Below are positions 47,537 to 57,168 of a stretch of DNA of 64,000 bases, in pieces. The stretch is from Xanthomonas sp. NCPPB 1128 (GTDB taxonomy: Bacteria; Pseudomonadota; Gammaproteobacteria; Xanthomonadales; Xanthomonadaceae), in NCBI RefSeq assembly GCF_001043115.1, contig NZ_LFME01000027.1, positions 1 through 64,000 of the forward strand, read 5' to 3'. Position numbers and translations under genes: made by a program. The notes beneath the pieces were generated by a model. It ran no database searches. It saw only the letters and a program-made list of their open reading frames with translations, and was not told the DNA's origin. Position 1 is the first letter of the stretch. Every line of letters begins with the position of its first letter.

Positions 47537-50049
47537 TTCGCAGCTCCAGAGAGGCGGCGCACGACTTCGGAGGCGAGCCTGCGTGCCGTGTTCATCGCGC
47601 CGTTCTTCCTGAAATACCGGTATAGCCGGCGCACTCGTCCCGGCTCTGGCGTCGGCACCAACTGCGCAACCTCGTTCACCACGACGGTCGCACCTTGCGG
47701 CTGGATGGTCCACTCTCGATCCATCAACAACACGCCGATCTCCTTGAGCGTATGCCCACGCGGCGGGGTCCCTGCGTCACGCGCGCGCCACGGCGGTAAC
47801 TGCGCCAGCAAGCCGTGGTAGAGCCCGCTGAGCCACTGCATGTGTTCCTGGTGACCGACACCGAGCCCGGCATGCACGTTCGCGCGCACGCGCTCGACCT
47901 CTGCGCGATCGACGATCAGCCGCCGGACCAGCGAGACGATGGCGCCAGACTCCCCCATTGGCAGCTTGAATCCGTTGAGGCCATCGGCCACCCGCTCGCC
48001 GAGTGCGCCGGTGTCCGATACGATCGGCACCAGCCCCGCGCTCCACGCCTCGGACAGGCTGATGCAGTAGGTCTCGGGCCAGATGGAGAAATGCATCGAC
48101 ATCGAGAAGCCGGCCAGTATCTGCGGCAGGCTGCCTGGGCGGTAGGCGCCATGCACACGCAGGTTCGGGATCTTCAGCACGTTGAAGATGTCGTTGTACG
48201 GCTCGGAAAGCCGCCCGATCACCGTGAATTCGACATTGTCCGTACGCAACTGGTTGAAGGCATGGACCAGTTGGTCGCCGCCCTTGTTCTTGGTGAAGTT
48301 GCCGACGATGGCGATCCGCAGCGGCGCATCCGGCATTTCCGGCGGGTGCTGCGGCACCTTCGCACGCTCGTCGCCAAGCGGCATCGGCACGCCCATGACC
48401 CGAAGCTTCTCGCTTCCTTCCAACAACGGATACATGGTCCTGAACAGCGATGCCACGCCCTCGGTGTTGGCATGGAGCGCGTCCATCGCCAACAACATGC
48501 GGCCGAAGAAGGCCCTGCGCTTGGCCTGGCTTCCCGCTCCAAGGCCATGCGCCGCGTTCAAGCACACATCGCAGGTCTCCGCCGGCAGCGCGGGGATGTT
48601 GCAGTACACCCCGCGGTAGTCCAGCAGGTTGAAGCGCGAGCAGACGACGTAGTAGTCATGCAGGCTCAACACCGCGGGAATTCCGAGCGCCGACGGAATG
48701 AAGCCGAGAGATGGCACATGGCCGATCAGATGCTGGAAATGCACCAGGTCGATCCGGAACTTCTCCAGCAACCTGGAGAACACCTGCTCGCGTTCGGGGC
48801 AGGACAGCAGCGAGTCGTCGAGCGTCGAAGCGCAGTCGAAGCTCTGGACCACCTGCATCGCCTCGTTGTACACCACGTAGCGCATGCCAACCGGCGTCAC
48901 CGTCCGATCGGGAACGTAGAAGAACAGCTCGAATTCGTCCCCGATCGCCTGGCGCACGGAATCCTGATAGACCTCCACGCCGCCATAAGGCTCCACGCCG
49001 AGTATGTTGTGCGACACCATCATGATGCGCCGGCGCGCCTTGGGCGCCGGCTGCAGCGAAGGCACCGACACCGGCGCCACCGCCAGCGCCTCCAGTTCGG
49101 CGAACAGTGTCTGCACCCGATTGGCGTACAGGTGTTCGGTCATGGCGCGCTGCTGCGCGGCGCGCGCGATCGCCAGACGCTCCTGCGGATAGGCCAGGTA
49201 ATGCTCCAGCTTCTGGATGCACTCCTGCACGCTGGAGAAACCGACGTACTCCTTGCCTTCGGTGAAGAAGTCGTCCACCCGAATTTCGGGGATGGAGGTA
49301 TCCACCAACTGGAAGCCACCGGCCAACGCCACTTCGAAGAAGCGCGGTCCCGGCGTATGTGCGACCGGATCGTTGCCCGAGGAGGAGAACGCACGGTGCA
49401 GGGTCAGCACCGAGCGGCTGCGATTGGCGAACTTGGCGAACTCGGTGTTCGGCGTGCGCCAGTCGTATTCGCTGAGCTCCATGCCGAGCTTGGGCGCGGG
49501 GATGTACGGATTGGCGGGCAACGCCAACTTCAACCGGATATCGGGAATCGCGGCCTGCAGCTTGCCGAGAAACTCCGACCGGTTCGGCCAGGCCGTGCCC
49601 GCGAAGAACAGATCGTAGAAGTAGTGCCCGTCGTCTGCCTCGGGCAGTGCATGGAAATGAAAATGCTCATCCGCGGCGAAGGGCAGATGCCGTCCCTTGG
49701 CGCCGTATCCAGCGACGCTACCGGCATCGTTCGTGAACACCAGATCGAACAGATCCGAATTCTTCACGTTGATGCTGCGCTCGTAAGGATCCTCGGTGAC
49801 CCAGAGCACAGCGCGACCGCACACATCCACCAAGCGCTCGACCACCGAGCGATCCAGCTCCTCGCCGTCGAAGGCGAGCAGCAGGTTGCATCCATGCCGC
49901 TGCGCCTGCGCGATGGCCGATCCGTAGTCGGCCTTGATCATGCATTCGACACCGCCGTGTTGCTCGAGCGCCCTGGCGATGGCCAAGCAAATGTAATGGT
50001 TGGGATTACTCCGCTTGGTGTCGAGGAGCAGGACGCGCCATGGCTTCAT
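47533..50049 (-). CDS. Two-module glycosyltransferase: CgeB-type plus GT4
   Basis: Protein of 838 residues carrying two catalytic modules. Residues 1 to about 330 are CgeB-like (VLWVTEDPYERSINVKNSDL, then HTPGPRFFEVALAGGFQL). Residues about 340-760 are a GT4 enzyme with an acceptor-side SHNILGVEPYGGVEVYQDS and donor-side SLSEAWSAGLVPIVSDTGA. A CxxC in AETCDVCLNAAHG could bind metal. Two linkages of the O-antigen may thus be made by one protein. The start is the ATG at 50049; a TTG one codon earlier is possible. Confidence 0.8.
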   Translation of the reverse strand: MKPWRVLLLDTKRSNPNHYICLAIARALEQHGGVECMIKADYGSAIAQAQRHGCNLLLAFDGEELDRSVVERLVDVCGRAVLWVTEDPYERSINVKNSDLFDLVFTNDAGSVAGYGAKGRHLPFAADEHFHFHALPEADDGHYFYDLFFAGTAWPNRSEFLGKLQAAIPDIRLKLALPANPYIPAPKLGMELSEYDWRTPNTEFAKFANRSRSVLTLHRAFSSSGNDPVAHTPGPRFFEVALAGGFQLVDTSIPEIRVDDFFTEGKEYVGFSSVQECIQKLEHYLAYPQERLAIARAAQQRAMTEHLYANRVQTLFAELEALAVAPVSVPSLQPAPKARRRIMMVSHNILGVEPYGGVEVYQDSVRQAIGDEFELFFYVPDRTVTPVGMRYVVYNEAMQVVQSFDCASTLDDSLLSCPEREQVFSRLLEKFRIDLVHFQHLIGHVPSLGFIPSALGIPAVLSLHDYYVVCSRFNLLDYRGVYCNIPALPAETCDVCLNAAHGLGAGSQAKRRAFFGRMLLAMDALHANTEGVASLFRTMYPLLEGSEKLRVMGVPMPLGDERAKVPQHPPEMPDAPLRIAIVGNFTKNKGGDQLVHAFNQLRTDNVEFTVIGRLSEPYNDIFNVLKIPNLRVHGAYRPGSLPQILAGFSMSMHFSIWPETYCISLSEAWSAGLVPIVSDTGALGERVADGLNGFKLPMGESGAIVSLVRRLIVDRAEVERVRANVHAGLGVGHQEHMQWLSGLYHGLLAQLPPWRARDAGTPPRGHTLKEIGVLLMDREWTIQPQGATVVVNEVAQLVPTPEPGRVRRLYRYFRKNGAMNTARRLASEVVRRLSGAAK

Positions 50050-50105
50050 CAAAAGTTCCGGGTACGAAGATCCGTGCGCGCGGATCGATTACCACAATAT
50101 TAACA

Positions 50106-51206
50106 TCATTGAGCACCGGTGAACATTCGCTTCATCGCCCGCAACGGCGCCATCAGGCGCCAGCTGAACGAGGCGCGCATCCGCTCCAGCGCCACTTCGT
50201 GCTGCTGCTTTTCCGCTTGAATGCGCTGCATTTCCGCCTCCTTGGCCGAGAGCATTTCGGTGAGCTGCACCAGCTCTTCCTGAAGGCGCCCCATCAACAC
50301 CGGGACTTCCGCCACCTTCGCCGAAAGCTCAGCGCTATGCGTCACTTCATTGCGATAAGCGATGGCCTGTTCATCCAACTTCGATTGCAAGGCGGCATGC
50401 GTTTCGCGCAAGCCGGCAAGCTCGGCGGAGATGTCGCCCTTCGCCGCTTCGCTCTCGTTCAACAATCCTGCCAGCCTGCCCTGCTCCCGCGCGAGCGTGC
50501 CGATGTCCAGCTTGGTCGAGATCAGCTGCCCGACATGCTCGAACAGGCGATTGATCAGGATCGGCGCACCGTCAACCGCAGTGAATGCGCAAAGCTGGCG
50601 CAGCGCCTCGGGCTGGTCCTCGCCCACCAGCAGCACGCCCAGACCATGGGTGTGGGTGAATTCGAACGACGGATAGCGCTGGCGGATCTCCGCCCAATAG
50701 CGCCACACGCCGAAATCGCGCTCTCTGACGTTGATGTCATGGAACAGCACCACCGCACGCTTGGATAGCTTGCTCGCCCAGGTTTCGAAATCGTTGCGGA
50801 CCGCGTCGTAGGTATGCAATCCATCGATATGCAGCAGATCCACGCTGCCGTCCTCGAAGTACTCCACCGCCTCCTCGAAGCGCATGCGCATCAAACGCGA
50901 AAAATCCGCATAGTTGCGCTGGTGGTAGTCCAGCAACGTAAAGAACACCTCGTCGCCGTAGACGCCCGCGTGCTCGTCGCCTTCCCAGGTATCGACGGCA
51001 TAGCACTTGGCCTGGACAGCGCAGCCTTGCACCGCCTGACAGAACGCCAGGTAGGACGCACCACGATGCGTCCCCAGCTCGACCAGGATTCCCGGGCGCA
51101 TTTCCTCGATCAACCATCCGGCGAACGGAATATGCCCCATCCAGGCACTTTCCGGAGTGCACTGCGGATGCAGGAACATCGTATTGTTAATAGGAAAATT
51201 GATCAC
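50106..51206 (-). CDS. SAM-dependent methyltransferase with long coiled-coil tail
   Basis: Protein of about 366 residues. Motif I is VELGTHRGASYLAF (about residues 43-56), and DLLHIDGLHTYDAVRNDF marks the Methyltransf_24-type fold. From about 232 to 341 is a coiled coil, ending in the basic SFSWRLMAPLRAMKRMF helix common in LPS enzymes. This layout recalls WbdD of E. coli O9a, where a methyltransferase caps the O-chain and a coiled coil sets its length, but the kinase domain is missing. Chosen start is GTG 51206 with GGAG 8 bases upstream; ATG 51179 and GTG 51248 are alternatives. Confidence 0.72.
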   Translation of the reverse strand: MINFPINNTMFLHPQCTPESAWMGHIPFAGWLIEEMRPGILVELGTHRGASYLAFCQAVQGCAVQAKCYAVDTWEGDEHAGVYGDEVFFTLLDYHQRNYADFSRLMRMRFEEAVEYFEDGSVDLLHIDGLHTYDAVRNDFETWASKLSKRAVVLFHDINVRERDFGVWRYWAEIRQRYPSFEFTHTHGLGVLLVGEDQPEALRQLCAFTAVDGAPILINRLFEHVGQLISTKLDIGTLAREQGRLAGLLNESEAAKGDISAELAGLRETHAALQSKLDEQAIAYRNEVTHSAELSAKVAEVPVLMGRLQEELVQLTEMLSAKEAEMQRIQAEKQQHEVALERMRASFSWRLMAPLRAMKRMFTGAQ

Positions 51207-51268
51207 GATTGTGCTCCGTACACGACATTCCCGAAGGGATATGCACACTACGCATCACGCTGGATGCG

Positions 51269-51829
51269 CTACTGGAACTGGGCGATGAAGGCATCGACAT
51301 CGTCCTTGCATAGCAGATGCTGGCAGGCATGGATCTTTTCGATCGGCCAATCCCACCAGCGGATGGCGAGGAGCGCTTCGATCTGCTGTTCGGAAAAGCG
51401 TTTCCGGACGAATTTGGCGGGATTGCCGGCGACGATCGCATAAGGCGGCACATCCTTCGCGACCACGGCACCCGCGCCGACAATGGCGCCATCGCCAATG
51501 CTGACGCCGGACAGCACCATCGCACCGTGCCCCAGCCAGACGTCGTTGCCAATACGGGTCGGCCCCTTGTTGGCCGGGAGGCCGTCGCGCTTGGCGAGCG
51601 GATCGCCAAAGGCGATGCGCAGCGGGAACGTCGTCACCCAGTCGCTGCGGTGTTCGCCACCACCGAAGATGACCACATCGTCGGCAATCGAACAGAACGC
51701 GCCGATGGCAATGGACTCGTCTTCGGCCCACACCTTCAGGGCCGGCGTGCCATAGGTGAACCGTCCCACGCTGATGCGCGGATCGTCGCTGCTCAGCAGC
51801 GCGATCCTGCTTTGGTAGGTATCGCTCAT
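51269..51829 (-). CDS. Left-handed beta-helix acetyltransferase (CatB/Vat-like)
   Basis: Hexapeptide-repeat transferase of 186 residues. Repeats run through [20 protein letters not shown] and [20 protein letters not shown], with the catalytic-type histidine in GGEHRSDW. Although related to streptogramin and chloramphenicol acetyltransferases, its place in the LPS unit points to O-acetylation of a sugar. The start overlaps the wzt stop by ATGA. Confidence 0.83.
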   Translation of the reverse strand: MSDTYQSRIALLSSDDPRISVGRFTYGTPALKVWAEDESIAIGAFCSIADDVVIFGGGEHRSDWVTTFPLRIAFGDPLAKRDGLPANKGPTRIGNDVWLGHGAMVLSGVSIGDGAIVGAGAVVAKDVPPYAIVAGNPAKFVRKRFSEQQIEALLAIRWWDWPIEKIHACQHLLCKDDVDAFIAQFQ

Positions 51830-53163
51830 TGGGATTCCGCCACCTTCATCTGCACCCGCTCGAACGGAATGCCGACCAATCCGTAGCGCAGGGACGGCGA
51901 AGACACCTTGAGGATCACCGCATCGTGCAGCCAGTGGTGCTGCGTATTGGTCAGAGGATCGCCTTCGGCGACGGAGACCGTCATCGAGTAATCCCCGTTC
52001 GGCAGCAATGGCAGGTGGAAGACGAACTCTGCTTCCAGCAGATTGCCTGCGGCCACCTCCAGCGGCGGCTGCACATGGGTGAAGGTGTGCTCGCCGAACA
52101 GCGATTGCCCCAGGCTGTCCTTGACGAAAAAGCCCAGGATGGGACTCTTCATGTCGCGATGCACCTGAGCGACGATGCGCAGCGCGACATGCTCGCCACC
52201 AAAGAAATACGGCCGGCCTGGATCGTCGAGGTTGGTGAGCACCACAGACGCGATGCTGGCGGCACCCGATTGCCAGCCATCGGAGTGGGCGATGTTGTCG
52301 AACAGCTCGAGCTTGATCTCCTCCACGGGCTTGGCCACCGGACGCGGGCCGATGACCTTGCCTTCGCGCTGATCGAGCGCCTGCAGCTTCACCTCGTCCC
52401 CATAGCTTTCCTGCGCGCAGTACTCGATGTAGGCCTGGGTGGTTTCCTGCGCTGAGGCATGCATGCGCATCACACCCTTGTCCAGCCACAGCGCCGATTG
52501 GCAGAAGCTCAGGACCGAACCGGTATCGTGGCTGACGAACAGCAGCGTGCCGCGCTCGCGGAAGGCGCGCAGGAAGCGCATGCACTTCTGCACGAACACC
52601 GCATCGCCGACCGCCAGCGCCTCGTCGACCACCATGATGTCGGCGTCCACGTGTGCGATCACCGCGAACGCCAGGCGCACGTACATGCCGCTGGAATAGA
52701 CCTTGACCGGCTGATCGACGAAATCACCGATGTCGGCGAACGCCAGGATGCGGTCCAGGCGTGCCTCGATCTCCGCATGGGTCAGGCCCAGGATGGACGC
52801 GCTCATGAACACGTTCTCGCGCCCGGTGAACTCGGGGTTGAAGCCCGCGCCCAGCTCCAGCAACGCGGCCACGCGCCCGTTCACCTGGATCGACCCGGAC
52901 GTCGGCGACAGCGTGCCGCAGATCATCTGCAACAGGGTCGACTTGCCCGAGCCGTTGCGGCCGATGATGCCCACGGTATCGCCACGGCGCACCTCGAAGG
53001 ACACGTCCTGCAGCGCCCAGAATTCCTTGAAGTACTTGCGCGAGGCAAGGCCCAACGAACGTCCGACCCGCGGAAACAACGCCTGCTTGATGCGGTCGTG
53101 CGGTTTGTCGTAAACCTGATAGCACTTGGAGGCGCCAGAGACGCGAATCGCCAATTCCGACAT
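51826..53163 (-). CDS. wzt: O-antigen ABC transporter ATPase Wzt with C-terminal domain
   Basis: ATPase of the O-antigen exporter, 445 residues. Walker [10 protein letters not shown], signature [13 protein letters not shown], Walker [11 protein letters not shown] and the H-loop SHD are present in the first 245 residues. The second part (about 270-430) is a Wzt C-terminal beta-sandwich of the type that recognises the capped end of the O-chain before export. Start [10 protein letters not shown] is chosen because the upstream frame is unsupported. Confidence 0.92.
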   Translation of the reverse strand: MSELAIRVSGASKCYQVYDKPHDRIKQALFPRVGRSLGLASRKYFKEFWALQDVSFEVRRGDTVGIIGRNGSGKSTLLQMICGTLSPTSGSIQVNGRVAALLELGAGFNPEFTGRENVFMSASILGLTHAEIEARLDRILAFADIGDFVDQPVKVYSSGMYVRLAFAVIAHVDADIMVVDEALAVGDAVFVQKCMRFLRAFRERGTLLFVSHDTGSVLSFCQSALWLDKGVMRMHASAQETTQAYIEYCAQESYGDEVKLQALDQREGKVIGPRPVAKPVEEIKLELFDNIAHSDGWQSGAASIASVVLTNLDDPGRPYFFGGEHVALRIVAQVHRDMKSPILGFFVKDSLGQSLFGEHTFTHVQPPLEVAAGNLLEAEFVFHLPLLPNGDYSMTVSVAEGDPLTNTQHHWLHDAVILKVSSPSLRYGLVGIPFERVQMKVAESQ

Positions 53164-53203
53164 GATGGACCTTTGAAATCGAAGCGAATGCTTCAGCGAG
53201 CGA

Positions 53204-54022
53204 TTAGACGACGTCCGCGAAACCGCGGCGTACCAGTTGGAACCAGTAGTAGCCCACGTAGGCGACGACAAGGCTGCCAATGGAATATTTGAGCAAGCCC
53301 ATCCAGTCCGGCGGCAGCCCCCACATCAAGACATTCCGGGACTGTTCGATGATGAAGGTCAGCGGATTGAGATAGATCCACTTGCGCATGCCTTCCGGCA
53401 GCGAGGTGATCGGATACAGCGCAGGGCTCATGAACAGCAGCACGGTCGCCAGCAGGCCGGTGATCTGGCCGATGTCGCGGTAGTACACGCCCAGCGCGGC
53501 GAAGAACCAGGTCACTCCCGATGCGACCATCACCAGCGGCGCGATCACCAGCGGGAAATAGAGCACCGTCAGCGGCAGCCGATGCAGCAGCAGGAACTGC
53601 GCGATCAGCAGGACCGACAGGGTGATCAGCATGTGGAACAGCGACGAGGCGACCGCCGACCAGGTCAGGATCTCCAGCGGGAACACCACCTTCTTGACGT
53701 AGCTGGCGTTGGCCAGGACCAGCATCGGCGCACGGCTGATGCACTCGGAGAGGAAGCCGTGGACCATGATGCCGGCGAACAGGATGATCGCGAACTCAGC
53801 GCGGTTGGTTTCCACCGAACCGCCCCAGCGTGCATTGAACACGTAGGAAAACACGAAGGTATAGACCGCCAGCATCAACAGCGGATTGAAGAACGACCAG
53901 GCCAGGCCGGCGATGGAACCGCGGTAGCGGCCCAGCACCTCGCGCTTGGCGAGCTGGTAGATCAGCTTGCGGTGCTGCGCGAAGCTGCGCAGCGCCGATG
54001 CCGGCGAAAGAGAGTTGCTCAT
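53204..54022 (-). CDS. wzm: O-antigen ABC transporter permease Wzm
   Basis: Inner-membrane permease of 272 residues with six helices and the ABC-2 pattern: cytoplasmic KREVLGRYRGSIAGLAWSF, then VYTFVFSYVF and YYRDIGQI. It exports finished, undecaprenyl-linked O-polysaccharide with Wzt. First gene of the minus-strand island unit, 24 bp after the metB stop, so readthrough from metB is possible. Confidence 0.92.
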   Translation of the reverse strand: MSNSLSPASALRSFAQHRKLIYQLAKREVLGRYRGSIAGLAWSFFNPLLMLAVYTFVFSYVFNARWGGSVETNRAEFAIILFAGIMVHGFLSECISRAPMLVLANASYVKKVVFPLEILTWSAVASSLFHMLITLSVLLIAQFLLLHRLPLTVLYFPLVIAPLVMVASGVTWFFAALGVYYRDIGQITGLLATVLLFMSPALYPITSLPEGMRKWIYLNPLTFIIEQSRNVLMWGLPPDWMGLLKYSIGSLVVAYVGYYWFQLVRRGFADVV

Positions 54023-54046
54023 CAGGAAGTCGCCTCGTGGAACAGG

Positions 54047-55246
54047 TCAGTTGTGGCACACGGGCGCAAGCGCCTGCTCGAGGTCATGGCGCAAATCCCC
54101 CACATCCTCCACCCCCACGCTCAGCCGCACCAGCGCGTCGCTGATGCCGAGCTGCTCGCGCCGCGTGACCGGCACCGAGGCATGGGTCATCACCGCGGGG
54201 TGGTTGACCAGGCTCTCGACGCCGCCGAGGGATTCGGCCAGGGTGAACAGGCGGGTGCGTTCGCAGAAGCGCTTGGCCGCGTCGAAGCCGCCCTTGAGCA
54301 CGATCGAGACGATGCCGCCGTAGCCTGCCATCTGCCGGCCGGCCAGGGCGTGCTGCGGGTGCGAGGACAGGCCCGGGTAGATCACCTTCTCCACCGCCGG
54401 GTGCGTCTGCAGCCACTGCGCCAGCGCCAGGGCGTTGTCGCAGTGCGCGCGCATGCGCAGCGGCAGGGTCTTCAGGCCGCGCAGCGCCAGGAAGCTGTCG
54501 AACGGACCCTGCACGCCGCCCACCGAGTTCTGCAGGAAGGCCAGTTGTTCGGCCAGTTCGGCGTTGTCGCCGACCACGGCCATGCCGCCGACCATGTCCG
54601 AGTGGCCGTTGAGGTACTTGGTCGCCGAATGCACCACGATGTCCGCGCCCAACGCCAGCGGCCGCTGCAGCATGGGCGAGGCAAAGGTATTGTCGACCAC
54701 CACCAGCAGGCCCTGCTTGCGCGCGATCGCGGCGATGGCGGCGATATCGACGATCTTCAGCATCGGATTGGTCGGGGTCTCGATCCACACCATCTTGGTG
54801 GTCGGGCGGATCGCGGCCTCGAACGCGGCCGGGTCGGTCAGGTCGACGAAGCCGAACTCCAGCGCGGCGGTGCGCTTGCGCACGCGCTCGAACAGGCGGT
54901 AGCTGCCGCCGTACAGGTCGTCCATGGCGATCACGTGGCTGCCGCTGTCCAGCAGCTCGATCACCGTGGCCGTCGCCGCCATGCCCGAGGCGAAGGCGAA
55001 GCCGCGGCTGCCACCTTCCAGGGCCGCCACACAGCGCTCGTAGGCGAAGCGGGTCGGGTTGTGGGTGCGCGAGTACTCGAAACCCTGGTGCTCGCCGGGG
55101 CTGGACTGGGCGTAGGTGGAGGTCGCGTAGATCGGCGGCATCACCGCGCCGGTGGACGGGTCCGGGTGCTGTCCGCCATGGATGGCCAGGGTCGCCAGCG
55201 CCAGCGCAGGGCCGTCGCCATGGGGGTTCGACGTGTTGTCCGTCAT
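54047..55246 (-). CDS. metB: Cystathionine gamma-synthase/lyase family PLP enzyme
   Basis: PLP-dependent trans-sulfuration enzyme of 399 residues. The PLP lysine is K210 in VVHSATKYLNGHSDM, and SRTHNPTRFAYE is the neighbouring-subunit phosphate contact. Sequence alone does not separate synthase from lyase, and cystathionine beta-synthase directly upstream favours a reverse trans-sulfuration role; xanthomonad practice names it metB. It marks the second border of the variable LPS island. Confidence 0.9.
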   Translation of the reverse strand: MTDNTSNPHGDGPALALATLAIHGGQHPDPSTGAVMPPIYATSTYAQSSPGEHQGFEYSRTHNPTRFAYERCVAALEGGSRGFAFASGMAATATVIELLDSGSHVIAMDDLYGGSYRLFERVRKRTAALEFGFVDLTDPAAFEAAIRPTTKMVWIETPTNPMLKIVDIAAIAAIARKQGLLVVVDNTFASPMLQRPLALGADIVVHSATKYLNGHSDMVGGMAVVGDNAELAEQLAFLQNSVGGVQGPFDSFLALRGLKTLPLRMRAHCDNALALAQWLQTHPAVEKVIYPGLSSHPQHALAGRQMAGYGGIVSIVLKGGFDAAKRFCERTRLFTLAESLGGVESLVNHPAVMTHASVPVTRREQLGISDALVRLSVGVEDVGDLRHDLEQALAPVCHN

Positions 55247-55330
55247 GAGGGGTTACCGGAAAAGGGGCGTGATTCTAGCAGCGCGGTCTGAACGGCCCCA
55301 TGCAGCGCGGGGCCGTGCCGACCGCAGGGA

Positions 55331-56701
55331 TTACTGCACCCGGCGGCGCAGGTAGTTGAGCAGGTCGATGCGGGTGATCAGGCCGAGGAAGGCGCCCTCG
55401 TTCATCACGATGGCGACCTGGCCGCGGTCGAACACCGGCAACAGGGCCTCGATCGGCGATTTGACGTCCAGGCGGTCGAGCTTGCTGACCATGGCCGTGG
55501 CCACGGGGTCGCGGAACCGCGCTTCGTCGCCGTACACGTGCAACAAGACGTCGCTTTCGTCGACGATGCCGACCAATTGGTCGCCTTCCATCACCGGCAG
55601 CTGCGACACGTCGTACAGCTTCATGCGCTGATAGGCGGTGGTCAGCAGATCCTTGGGGCCGACCACCACGGTGTCGCGCTGGCTGTAGGGGCGCAGGATC
55701 AGGTCGCGCAGGTCGCCGTGCTGCGGGCGCTCCAGGAAGCCGTTGTCCAGCATCCAGTAGTCGTTGTACATCTTCGACAGATACTTGTTGCCGGTGTCGC
55801 AGACGAACACCAGCACGCGCTTGGGCTCGGTCTGTTCGCGGCAGTACTTCAGCGCCGCCGCCAGCAGGGTGCCGGTGGAGGAACCACCGAGGATGCCCTC
55901 CTTGGCCAGCAGCTCGCGCGCGGTGTGGAAGCTCTCGGCGTCGCTGATCGAATAGGCCTTCTTGACTCGGCTGAAATCGGAGATCGCCGGCAGGAAGTCC
56001 TCGCCGATGCCTTCCACCAGCCAGCTGCCGGACTTCTCGCTGACCGTCCCCTGCTCGATGTACTCGGTCAGGATCGAGCCGACCGGGTCGGCCAGCACCA
56101 GCTCGGTCTGCGGCGAGGCGGCGGCGAAGGCACGCGACAGGCCGGTCATGGTGCCGGAGCTGCCGCAACCGAACACGATCGCGTCCAGCCGGCCATCCAT
56201 CTGCCGCAGGATCTCCGGGCCGGTGCCGAACTCGTGCGCGGCCGGGTTGTCCGGGTTGCCGAACTGGTTGATGAAATAGGCGCCGGGGGTCTCGGCGGCG
56301 ATGCGCGCGGCCAGGTCCTGGTAGTACTCGGGATGGCCCTTGGCCACGTCGGAACGGGTCAGCACCACCTCGGCGCCCATCGCCTTGAGGTTGAAGATCT
56401 TCTCCCGGCTCATCTTGTCCGGGACCACCAGGATCAGCTTGTAGCCCTTCTGCTGGGCGACCAGGGCCAGGCCAATGCCGGTGTTGCCGGCGGTGCCCTC
56501 GACCAGCACCGCGCCGGGCTTGAGATCACCGCGGCGCTCGGCCGCCTCGATCATCGACAGGCCGATGCGGTCCTTGATCGAGCCGCCGGGATTGGCGCTC
56601 TCCAGCTTCAGGTACAGCTCGCACACCCCGGTGTCGAGCTTGCTGGCCTTGACGATGGGGGTGTCGCCGATCAGGTCGAGGACGGAGGCATGAATGGTCA
56701 T
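55331..56701 (-). CDS. Cystathionine beta-synthase with CBS domain pair
   Basis: PLP enzyme of 456 residues forming cystathionine from serine and homocysteine (or acting as a cysteine synthase). The PLP lysine is K43 in NPGGSIKDRIG and the PLP phosphate loop is GCGSSGTMTG. Two CBS domains fill about residues 335-456 (VSQLPVMEGDQLVGIVDESD and the final ITRIDLLNYLRRR). There is no N-terminal heme domain. It is 84 bp upstream of metB on the same strand. Confidence 0.92.
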   Translation of the reverse strand: MTIHASVLDLIGDTPIVKASKLDTGVCELYLKLESANPGGSIKDRIGLSMIEAAERRGDLKPGAVLVEGTAGNTGIGLALVAQQKGYKLILVVPDKMSREKIFNLKAMGAEVVLTRSDVAKGHPEYYQDLAARIAAETPGAYFINQFGNPDNPAAHEFGTGPEILRQMDGRLDAIVFGCGSSGTMTGLSRAFAAASPQTELVLADPVGSILTEYIEQGTVSEKSGSWLVEGIGEDFLPAISDFSRVKKAYSISDAESFHTARELLAKEGILGGSSTGTLLAAALKYCREQTEPKRVLVFVCDTGNKYLSKMYNDYWMLDNGFLERPQHGDLRDLILRPYSQRDTVVVGPKDLLTTAYQRMKLYDVSQLPVMEGDQLVGIVDESDVLLHVYGDEARFRDPVATAMVSKLDRLDVKSPIEALLPVFDRGQVAIVMNEGAFLGLITRIDLLNYLRRRVQ

Positions 56702-56793
56702 CGGGTCCGAATGCGTCGCGCCGCGGCAGCGGCTGGACCGGCCATTATCCGCGCTCGGGGGTGGAAAGTCAGAGAATGCGCCCGACCCAGACG

Positions 56794-56814
56794 AAAAAGG
56801 CCGCGAACGCGGCT
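56794..56814 (-). terminator. Intrinsic terminator of the DUF465 gene
   Basis: On the minus strand GCCGC-GTTC-GCGGC is followed by CTTTTT, about 77 bases after the DUF465 stop. Confidence 0.7.
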
Positions 56815-56890
56815 TCTGGAGGGGATGACGCGGACGGTGGCAAGCCGACGAGGAGGCCAGCCACCGCCCGCGACAAGGGGAAACGGGACG

Positions 56891-57109
56891 TCAGTGCGGC
56901 TTCTGCTCGTAAAGGCGCAGCAGTTTTTCCTTGGCGGCGAGCTTTTCGCGCTTCATCTGCGCCAGGGTGACATCGTCGATCGGCAGCACGCCGAGCTCGG
57001 CGTCCATGCACTTCTTGTCCAAGGTCTTGTGGCGCTGGTAGAGCTGCTTGAACTCCGGATCGGACTTGATCAACGCGTCGATTTCGGTCTGCGGTTGCCC
57101 TTCGAACAT
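56891..57109 (-). CDS. YdcH/DUF465 family small protein
   Basis: Protein of 72 residues, mostly helical and charged, with the DUF465 pattern DPEFKQLYQRHKTLDKKC and LKREKLAAKEKLLRL-like end. Function of the family is unknown; members are widespread small cytosolic proteins. A strong AAGGAGG lies 8 bases before the ATG, and a hairpin precedes it by 30 bases. Confidence 0.85.
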   Translation of the reverse strand: MFEGQPQTEIDALIKSDPEFKQLYQRHKTLDKKCMDAELGVLPIDDVTLAQMKREKLAAKEKLLRLYEQKPH

Positions 57110-57138
57110 AGGAATAGCCTCCTTCAGCTGGAAACAAG

Positions 57139-57168
57139 AACGCCCCGGCCGCTGCGGCACGGGGCGTT
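57139..57168 (-). promoter_or_regulatory. Strong hairpin in the DUF465 leader
   Basis: AACGCCCCG and CGGGGCGTT pair over 9 bp around a 12-base loop that itself contains GCCGC/GCGGC. On the minus strand it is followed by CTTGTTT, then the Shine-Dalgarno. It could be an attenuator or an mRNA-stabilising stem. Confidence 0.45.

Noticed and set aside
51269-51829. Antibiotic-resistance acetyltransferase
   Set aside because: The fold is CatB/Vat-like, but the gene is coupled to wzt inside the LPS unit, which favours sugar O-acetylation.
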